12,031 nt of DNA from Flavobacteriales bacterium (lineage in GTDB: Bacteria; Bacteroidota; Bacteroidia; Flavobacteriales; UBA7430): the NCBI GenBank assembly GCA_024959975.1, contig JANXFM010000098.1, positions 1 through 12,031 on the forward strand, written 5' to 3'. The notes under the pieces were generated by a model. That model was given only the letters and a program-made list of their open reading frames with translations, was not told the origin of the DNA and made no database searches. Numbering within the stretch: position 1 is the stretch's first letter; each line of letters starts with the position of its first letter. Of the stretch, positions 7,154 through 12,031 are shown in pieces. Both the position numbers and the translations under genes were made by a program.

Positions 7154-8986
7154 TTATAAACTTTTTATAAAAGCCATTCGGGTTTTGATCGTGTTCAGTT
7201 TTTCTTTTTGCTTTTCAATGTTTTTTCTCACCTCTTTAAGGAGTGGGTTGTCATCTTTAGCATTTTTAAAGAAACTGATATTATTTTCAAGAAGTGTTAG
7301 TTCTTCTTTACATTTTTTAGCGTCTTGTTGTAGCTTATAAAGTTCTTCACTCAATTTTGCTTCATCATCTTCAGCAACAATAGCTTCAATTTTAGTTTTA
7401 AATTGAATGTCTCTTTTTTCTGCTTTGTCCATATCTAATTGTTCAAAGAAAGAGTCAATCAATTTACGGAAGGTGCCTTCCGTAGATTTTACATTTTTGC
7501 GTGGAACTTTTCCAAGTTCTTTCCACGAATTTATAAAACCTTTTATTGTTTCAATATCTTGTTTGGTATCTCCAGAGTTTTTGAAAGCTTCAACTTGTTT
7601 TAGGAAGTTTTGCTTTTCTTCAAGATTGGCTTCAAATTCTTTGTCTTGAATTTTGTGTTGGGCCTTTAAATTATCAAAGAAAGTGTTGCAGGCAGTTTTT
7701 AGACGATTCCATAATGCATCGGCTTCCTTTTTTGAAGCCATACCTGATTTTTTCCAATCGCTTTGAAGTTTCTTAAGAATGTTTGCTGTGTCCTGCCAGT
7801 CGGCACTATCTGCTAAAGCTTCTGCTTTTTCTACAATAGCTTGTTTTACAGCAAGATTGTCTTTTTGATTTTTCTTTAAGTCCTTGTAGAAGTCATTTTT
7901 CTTCGCATTGAAGGTCTTTATTGCAGTTATAAATTTCGTCCATGATTTGTCGTTTTGTTCACGGCTGATAGGACCAGTTTTTTTCCAATCGTCTCTTAAT
8001 TGATTGATTATATTGGATTGCTTTTGCCATTTATTATGGTGAGTCAATATAGAATAGTCAATAGCTTCTACTTGTTCACATAAAGCTAATTTTGCCTGAT
8101 AGTTTTCCTCGTAAGACTCTTTGCGTTTTTCGTAGTAGTCGTTACGATTTTTGTGGATCACCTTGGTTGCCGTTTGGAAGCGTTTCCAAATAGCTTCTCT
8201 ATGATCTTTACCTACAGGGCCGATTTCTTTCCACCCATCATGGAGTTCTTGTAATACAGCAAAAGCGATATCTAGATTTTCTTCTGTGGCAATAGCCTCA
8301 GCTTTTTCACAAAGAGTGGTTTTGTGTTCTAAATTTCTTTTGAATTCAATATCCCTTAAATCGTTATTGATTCTTAGGTAATCAAAGAAATTCTCTACGT
8401 GATGGTGGTAGGTTTTCCAAAGGTTGTCCAAATCAGATTTAGGTACTTGTCCTGTGGCTTTCCAACGTTCTTGAATATTTTTAAAATGCTCGAAGGTTTC
8501 TTTAATCTTTTCATCAGCATTCAATAATCCTTTCAACTCTTCAATTAAATCAAGTTTAATTTTGAGGTTACTTTTCATCTGTTTCTCCTGATCACCATAA
8601 AAAGCATCTCTTTGAGTTTTATAGTTTTTTAAAACAGCTTTAAAAGCATTTGTGTGCGGGTAGTTATAGTCGAAATCTTCTTGTTCTTCACCTTCACTTT
8701 CGCCTTCACCTTCGCCTTTTTCACCTTTGAATTTTTCTAAGGCTATTTTATAAGCTTCATTACTTCTGTCGTAGAATATTTTTTTGGCTTCATCAATTTG
8801 AGCTTTAATTGATTGAATAGGAGCTGTATCTACAAGAGATTTTACAGCTGCTATTAAGTCCTCCGTATCAAGTGTTGCATAGTCTGCCACATCAACAACC
8901 AGAACATTTTTAGTTGTTTCTTCAGGTGTACCCGTTTCGATAATTTCATTATCGTTAACTTGATTCGTTACGTTCGTTTCTTCCAT
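7154..8986 (-). CDS. DUF349 repeat protein
   Basis: This 610-aa soluble protein has five copies of the DUF349 repeat, a helical unit of about 77-82 residues. Each is marked by a W-K-x-x-G core: WKATG (W175), WKEIG (W252), WKKTG (W334), WKKSG (W411) and WKELG (W488), each followed by a basic helical stretch. The N-terminus (1-130) is acidic and includes a Gly/Glu/Ser low-complexity linker at about 88-106. The last 70 residues are predicted coiled coil. Proteins of this kind are widespread in Bacteroidota and have no established function there. An extended helical scaffold is likely. It has its own promoter upstream (9017-9024) and a strong terminator directly after its stop, so it may be mostly monocistronic with limited read-through into uvrB. 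The ATG at 8986 is the first after the promoter. Family call sure, role unknown. Confidence 0.9.
   Translation of the reverse strand: MEETNVTNQVNDNEIIETGTPEETTKNVLVVDVADYATLDTEDLIAAVKSLVDTAPIQSIKAQIDEAKKIFYDRSNEAYKIALEKFKGEKGEGEGESEGEEQEDFDYNYPHTNAFKAVLKNYKTQRDAFYGDQEKQMKSNLKIKLDLIEELKGLLNADEKIKETFEHFKNIQERWKATGQVPKSDLDNLWKTYHHHVENFFDYLRINNDLRDIEFKRNLEHKTTLCEKAEAIATEENLDIAFAVLQELHDGWKEIGPVGKDHREAIWKRFQTATKVIHKNRNDYYEKRKESYEENYQAKLALCEQVEAIDYSILTHHNKWQKQSNIINQLRDDWKKTGPISREQNDKSWTKFITAIKTFNAKKNDFYKDLKKNQKDNLAVKQAIVEKAEALADSADWQDTANILKKLQSDWKKSGMASKKEADALWNRLKTACNTFFDNLKAQHKIQDKEFEANLEEKQNFLKQVEAFKNSGDTKQDIETIKGFINSWKELGKVPRKNVKSTEGTFRKLIDSFFEQLDMDKAEKRDIQFKTKIEAIVAEDDEAKLSEELYKLQQDAKKCKEELTLLENNISFFKNAKDDNPLLKEVRKNIEKQKEKLNTIKTRMAFIKSL
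8685..8720. repeat. Imperfect hexanucleotide repeat inside the DUF349 gene
   Basis: Six imperfect 6-base units of the form CCTTCA/CCTTCG (plus-strand reading) lie side by side and encode the Gly-Glu/Ser-Glu linker of the DUF349 protein. The unit is a multiple of three, so unit gain or loss would change linker length without a frameshift. Confidence 0.6.
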
Positions 8987-9016
8987 AGTATAATACTAAT
9001 CTAATTTTTGGAGTAG

Positions 9017-9024
9017 CAAATATA
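9017..9024 (-). promoter_or_regulatory. -7 promoter element of the DUF349 gene
   Basis: TATATTTG on the minus strand is an exact match to TAnnTTTG, 31 bases before the ATG at 8986. No clear TTG is found at the -33 position. It is divergent from the promoter at 9096-9128. Confidence 0.5.
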
Positions 9025-9095
9025 TGAATTTAACGCATTATAATAGTTAATAGCAGTTTTGAGGTTAATACATTTATGAAAGATAATTTATACAG

Positions 9096-9128
9096 TTTGG
9101 TTGTATATTAAAGCTTTTTGTAATTTTG
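9096..9128 (+). promoter_or_regulatory. Promoter of the TPR/S1-like gene
   Basis: TAATTTTG (9121-9128) matches TAnnTTTG exactly. TTTG at 9096-9099 and TTG at 9101-9103 offer -33 elements 21 and 17 bases away. The ATG is 20 bases past the -7 element, so the leader is short. Confidence 0.6.
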
Positions 9129-9147
9129 CAGAATTAAATGATATTTT

Positions 9148-10635
9148 ATGTCCGTGATTGACGAATTGAGAAGAGAGGGAGAAGTCTTCCAAGCATATGA
9201 GTTGGCTAAAGAGAGGTTGAGGAATAAACCGGATCAAGATCTTGTAAAGCATGATCTAGGAAGGGTATTAACTGATCTGCTTCAAAAGAATTGTTACTTG
9301 GCACAAGCTGACCAGTTTTTTGAGTACTTAAACGAGTTTTATGCTCTGGAAGTATCTAAACGAAATTCTGTTATTCACGAAAATATTATGTGGCAAGTGG
9401 GTAAATTCATCAAAGAATTAACCCGGGCCGAAGCTCCTTCAGAAGTTTTTGACCGTCTTTACGATATCATTGCAGATGTTGATCTCCCGAGTGGTACCAG
9501 TCTTTTTACTTTTATAACAAGTTCAGTTCTTGAAACAAAAGAGTTAAATGACTCTTATATCCGAATTTTACTAAAACTTCGCGTTCGTCATTTACCTAAA
9601 AATCATTTTGAGGCTATTAACGAAGGTGGTGAGAAAAAACCTTCATTAGGTGAGTTGCTTTTACTTACGATCGCTAAGAATTTAACCAATCGGGAAAATC
9701 CTGATGAGTCTGATGTTCAGATCTTATTAGAGGAGTTAAGTTTTGTTGGTGAGAATTATACAAATATTCCTTACATAGACTACTACAGAGCAAAAGCTTA
9801 TCATGCTATAGGTGATAAGAAGAAGGCTGAAGAAGCTATTTTGGCTTATTTGAAAAAGAGAAGTAAGGAGTATTTGGCATGGGAGTTGTTTTCTGATATT
9901 AGTGAGGATAAAGAGCGAAAAGTACAAGCGCTATGTAAAACGGTTATTTGTCATACACGTCCGGGGCAGTTGTTGCGCTCACAAACAAAGTTGTTCTATA
10001 TTTTGGTAAAGGAAAAAGAGTTTGGCGTTGCTAAAGCTTTGTATAATACCATTACTGAAATTAAAAAGGAATTGCGGAAAAATATTTCTGATGAATGGCA
10101 ATCATTTTCTAATGATACTTGGTTTAAAAATGTTAAGAAACAGCTAGATCTTTCAAATTACTGTTACAACAGATCAAAGGAAATTGTTGCTTATGTTTTT
10201 AAAGATTGGAAATCTCATAATGGAATTATTTACGGTTTAAACTTAGCAAAAGATCTAGCTGAGTTTGTTGTAGCCGATGATGTTCATGGTGCTTATAAAT
10301 ACTTTGGAGATAAGAATATTAGAGTCGGAGACTTTGTGAGTTTAAAACTTCAAAGAGTAGCCAATCACGAAGGAGTGAAATATAAAGCTCTTTACGTAGA
10401 AAAGTCTGAAAAGCGCCCTAAGAGAACAGTTTATAAAGTAGTAGAAGATGAAATTAGAGAAGAAAACGAGCGCTGTTATGTAGGTTCGGTTCCGATTAAT
10501 TATAGTTTCGCCGAATCTAAGGGGTATAAGTTAGGTGATGTGGTAAGAGTTAAAGCGGTTAAATTACCTTCATCCAGATTTAAAGAAAATGTAAAGTGGA
10601 AAGTATTATCACTATATAAGAAAGAGGCTAAATAG
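9148..10635 (+). CDS. Helical-repeat (TPR-like) protein with C-terminal S1/cold-shock-like region
   Basis: This 495-aa soluble protein has no signal peptide or membrane segment. Residues 1-370 are almost wholly helical. The clearest TPR-like unit is at about 208-250 (DYYRAKAYHAIGDKKKAEEA), and the first 60 residues also read as a helix pair of TPR type. From about 380 the sequence changes to basic beta-strand segments with two 'GD.V..K' turns: VGDFVSLKLQRVA (393-405) and LGDVVRVKAVKL (462-473), ending in KWKVLSL. This looks like one or two OB-type (S1/cold-shock-like) nucleic-acid-binding domains. From memory, TPR proteins with such an S1/CSD-like end occur in predicted 'TOTE' conflict systems together with a primase-helicase-nuclease protein; no such partner is in this window. 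It stands alone, divergent from the DUF349 gene, with its own promoter and terminator. Function unknown; architecture moderately sure. Confidence 0.7.
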   Translation: MSVIDELRREGEVFQAYELAKERLRNKPDQDLVKHDLGRVLTDLLQKNCYLAQADQFFEYLNEFYALEVSKRNSVIHENIMWQVGKFIKELTRAEAPSEVFDRLYDIIADVDLPSGTSLFTFITSSVLETKELNDSYIRILLKLRVRHLPKNHFEAINEGGEKKPSLGELLLLTIAKNLTNRENPDESDVQILLEELSFVGENYTNIPYIDYYRAKAYHAIGDKKKAEEAILAYLKKRSKEYLAWELFSDISEDKERKVQALCKTVICHTRPGQLLRSQTKLFYILVKEKEFGVAKALYNTITEIKKELRKNISDEWQSFSNDTWFKNVKKQLDLSNYCYNRSKEIVAYVFKDWKSHNGIIYGLNLAKDLAEFVVADDVHGAYKYFGDKNIRVGDFVSLKLQRVANHEGVKYKALYVEKSEKRPKRTVYKVVEDEIREENERCYVGSVPINYSFAESKGYKLGDVVRVKAVKLPSSRFKENVKWKVLSLYKKEAK

Positions 10636-10647
10636 CCTCTTTTTTTT
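10621..10647 (+). terminator. Terminator overlapping the end of the TPR/S1-like gene
   Basis: AAAGAGGCT (10621-10629) pairs with AGCCTCTTT (10634-10642) around AAAT, followed by T's to 10647. The last codons and the stop TAG (10633-10635) lie within the hairpin, so translation to the end should compete with hairpin folding. Confidence 0.9.
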
Positions 10648-10711
10648 GTTTAAAACTTAGTGAGGAGTTATTTTGTGTATTTTTTTTAAATCGTAAACAT
10701 CATTTCATCTG

Positions 10712-10742
10712 AAAAAAAAAGTCCCACTATGATAGTGGGACT
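10712..10742 (-). terminator. Terminator of the tRNA operon
   Basis: On the minus strand AGTCCCACT (10742-10734) pairs with AGTGGGACT (10728-10720) around ATCAT, followed by nine T's (10720-10712). It starts 3 bases after the tRNA-Gly 3' end and closes the Thr-Tyr-Gly operon. The gap 10648-10711 shows nothing else. Confidence 0.92.
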
Positions 10743-10745
10743 TAG

Positions 10746-10818
10746 AGCGAGAGACGAGACTCGAACTCGCAACCCTCAGCTTGGAAGGCTGACGCTCTAC
10801 CAATTGAGCTACTCTCGC
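10746..10818 (-). tRNA. tRNA-Gly (anticodon TCC)
   Basis: A 73-base cloverleaf. The acceptor stem is GCGAGAG/CTCTCGC with discriminator T, the D arm contains AGCTCAATTGGTAGAGC, and the T arm contains GTTCGAGTC. The anticodon loop CTTCCAA places TCC at 10785-10783. No CCA is encoded, so the CCA end must be added enzymatically. It is the last tRNA of the operon. Confidence 0.95.
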
Positions 10819-10824
10819 TAATAG

Positions 10825-10906
10825 TGGTGGGAGAAGGATTCGAACCTTCGAAGGCTAAGCCAACAGATTTACAGTCTGTCCTCGTTGACCGCTTGAGTAT
10901 CCCACC
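10825..10906 (-). tRNA. tRNA-Tyr (anticodon GTA)
   Basis: An 82-base class II tRNA with acceptor stem GGTGGGA/TCCCACC, discriminator A and the long variable arm typical of bacterial tRNA-Tyr. The anticodon loop CTGTAAA gives GTA at 10872-10870. A GUN anticodon makes it a queuosine substrate, and a YhhQ precursor importer is encoded in the same window (2431-3120). No CCA is encoded. Confidence 0.96.
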
Positions 10907-10939
10907 TCAAATATTATTCAACACATGTAAAGAACTAAG

Positions 10940-11013
10940 AGCCGATGGAGGGACTCGAACCCACGACCTGCTGATTACAAATCAGCTGCTCTAGCCAGCT
11001 GAGCTACATCGGC
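10940..11013 (-). tRNA. tRNA-Thr (anticodon TGT)
   Basis: A 74-base cloverleaf with acceptor stem GCCGATG/CATCGGC and discriminator T. The anticodon stem GCTGA/TCAGC encloses TTTGTAA, giving anticodon TGT at 10979-10977, and the T arm contains GGTTCGAGTCC. It is the first tRNA of the operon. No CCA is encoded. Confidence 0.96.
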
Positions 11014-11030
11014 TTTTGTATTTTCGGCTG

Positions 11031-11038
11031 CGAATATA
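11031..11038 (-). promoter_or_regulatory. Weak candidate -7 element of the tRNA operon
   Basis: TATATTCG on the minus strand matches TAnnTTTG in 7 of 8 positions and lies 18 bases before the tRNA-Thr 5' end, the right distance for a tRNA promoter. No TTG is found at the expected -33 position, so this stays tentative. Confidence 0.3.
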
Positions 11039-11192
11039 TTAAAGATTTTGTTTTGATACTCTTGTTTTTAATCTTTTTTATTTGTCATAATTCTATCTAT
11101 TTGAAAGACTGCGATTTATCATTTTAAGTTTTTTTTAATGAATTTTTTGAAGGTGATTTGTTCGTTAGAAACAATAGGTAAAACTTATATTA

Positions 11193-11208
11193 ATAAACTT
11201 GAGTTTAT
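11193..11208. repeat. Short palindrome, possible operator
   Basis: ATAAACT (11193-11199) and AGTTTAT (11202-11208) are perfect 7-bp arms around TG. The form suits a dimeric regulator. It lies 236 bases before the response-regulator ATG, so its target promoter is uncertain. Confidence 0.45.
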
Positions 11209-11225
11209 CTATATAGTTTCCCTAG

Positions 11226-11292
11226 TCAGAGATTTTAGATAAATGGTAGAATTTTAAATAAAAACAAGGATTAAACCCATCTAAATCTCTGA
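11226..11292. repeat. Long inverted repeat, arms of 15 and 14 bases
   Basis: TCAGAGATTTTAGAT (11226-11240) and ATCTAAATCTCTGA (11279-11292) are complementary over 14 bases with a single extra T in the left arm, 38 bases apart. As RNA it would form a long hairpin; as DNA it could be paired regulator sites or the ends of a small element. No gene lies between the arms, and there is no clean T-run for a terminator. Confidence 0.6.
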
Positions 11293-11382
11293 TTATTAGT
11301 TTAATTTTGTTTTTTATAGTAAGATGTTTGTGTTTCTATTGACACTTTTGTTATTTTGGTAAAGTTTTAATGAAATATTTTT

Positions 11383-11413
11383 TTGTTTTTTTACGTGGCA
11401 GTTTTTATCTTTA
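11383..11413 (+). promoter_or_regulatory. Candidate promoter of the response-regulator gene
   Basis: TTG (11383-11385), 20 bases, then TATCTTTA (11406-11413), a 7 of 8 match to TAnnTTTG, placed 30 bases before the ATG at 11444. Confidence 0.4.
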
Positions 11414-11443
11414 TGGGAAGTAATATTATGAATTAATCAGTTT

Positions 11444-12031
11444 ATGAGTGAAATAAAAATTTTAATTGCAGATGATCACCCGATTTTTTTATTAGGTTTA
11501 ATCTCTATTATTGAGTCCAGTAAGGGTATGCGAGTTGATTACGTTGCATCTAATGGAGAGCAAGCTTTAGAAATGATTTCGATAAATAAACCTCATATTT
11601 CTATTTTGGATATTGCTATGCCTGGATTGGATGGAATAAAGGTGACTCGAAAAATAAAAGAATTACAGCTGGATACAAAAGTTATTATACTAACGATGTA
11701 TAAAAATAAAGCTATTTTTAATTTAGCACTGGATTATGGTGTTTCAGGATACGTGTTAAAAGATAATGCTTCGACAGATATAGTGGCTAGTATTAAAGCG
11801 GTTATTGCGGGTGAATTGTTTATATCGCCCCATATTATGGGCTTTTATAAAAATAGAAAAGACGGTTTACGTAGTAATATCATCAAGTACATAAATATGC
11901 TTACAGATGCTGAAAAAAAGGTCTTAAGGCATATTGCAGATAATAAAAGCACCAATGAAATTGCTAAAAGATTGTATTTGAGTGGTAAAACAGTACAAAA
12001 TCATCGTTTTAGTATTTGTAAGAAAATGGAG
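11444..12031 (+). CDS. NarL/FixJ family response regulator (3' end outside window)
   Basis: A two-component response regulator and DNA-binding transcription factor; 196 codons are visible and the frame is open at the window edge. The receiver domain (3-120) has the acidic pair Asp10-Asp11, phosphoacceptor Asp56 in ISILDIAMPG, Thr84 and Lys106 in GYVLKDNAS, all present, so it should be phosphorylatable. A LuxR-type HTH follows (about 150-196): LTDAEKKVLRHIADNKSTNE, then IAKRLYLSGKTVQNHR with the recognition helix. It is cut in the last helix, so perhaps 10-25 residues are missing. No histidine kinase gene lies upstream; one could follow downstream or be unlinked. The regulated genes cannot be inferred. 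The ATG at 11444 gives a standard N-terminus. Confidence 0.94.
   Translation, partial: MSEIKILIADDHPIFLLGLISIIESSKGMRVDYVASNGEQALEMISINKPHISILDIAMPGLDGIKVTRKIKELQLDTKVIILTMYKNKAIFNLALDYGVSGYVLKDNASTDIVASIKAVIAGELFISPHIMGFYKNRKDGLRSNIIKYINMLTDAEKKVLRHIADNKSTNEIAKRLYLSGKTVQNHRFSICKKME

Larger units (their letters stand above)
11039..11382. other. AT-rich intergenic stretch
   Basis: No gene of convincing length is found on either strand between the tRNA operon and the response regulator. The stretch is very AT-rich with several poly-T runs. It holds a 16-base palindrome (11193-11208) and a long inverted repeat (11226-11292), listed separately. A 34-codon frame from the ATG at 11138 to 11242 has no recognisable features. 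No tRNA, riboswitch or small RNA that I know could be recognised. Confidence 0.6.

Noticed and set aside
11138..11242. 34-codon frame in the intergenic region
   Set aside because: It ends inside the long inverted repeat and has ordinary AT-rich composition, with no promoter or family resemblance.
1..12031. CRISPR array, prophage, transposase or complete multi-gene defence system
   Set aside because: No regularly spaced direct repeats, phage genes or transposase motifs were found. Apart from higBA, no cluster of genes looks like a defence cassette.

Overview
The window is AT-rich bacterial chromosome, most likely from a member of the Bacteroidota, probably class Flavobacteriia. The evidence is the promoter type (TTG, then a TAnnTTTG -7 element, with no Shine-Dalgarno sequences), the gene content (multi-repeat DUF349 protein, secreted C1B peptidase, SppA of the 67K type, YhhQ transporter) and the tRNA genes without encoded CCA ends. 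A species cannot be named from this.

Layout. 1-276: the 3' half of ndk (nucleoside diphosphate kinase) and its terminator. 278-1152: a compact HigB/HigA toxin-antitoxin cassette, with a perfect inverted repeat just before its promoter and a strong terminator that also serves the opposing gene. 1174-4870 (minus): sppA, then yhhQ overlapping the sppA stop, then a secreted bleomycin-hydrolase-like peptidase, probably read in that order. 4955-5112: a patch of degenerate intergenic repeats. 5107-8986 (minus): uvrB behind a DUF349-repeat protein, separated by a strong terminator hairpin that leaves almost no room for a uvrB promoter. 9148-10635 (plus, divergent from the DUF349 gene): a helical-repeat protein with a C-terminal S1/cold-shock-like region. 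10712-11013 (minus): a Thr-Tyr-Gly tRNA operon and its terminator. 11014-11443: an intergenic stretch with two inverted repeats. 11444-end: a NarL/FixJ response regulator that runs off the window.

Most of the window is ordinary housekeeping: nucleotide metabolism, nucleotide-excision repair, envelope proteolysis, queuosine precursor uptake and tRNA supply. The accessory parts are the higBA cassette and, less certainly, the TPR/S1-like protein. The latter resembles proteins I remember being linked to conflict (defence) systems, but no partner enzyme lies beside it here. I see no CRISPR array, transposase, prophage gene or complete novel multi-gene defence system. The strongest leads are the orphan TPR/S1-like gene, the uvrB leader hairpin and the unexplained inverted repeats before the response regulator.
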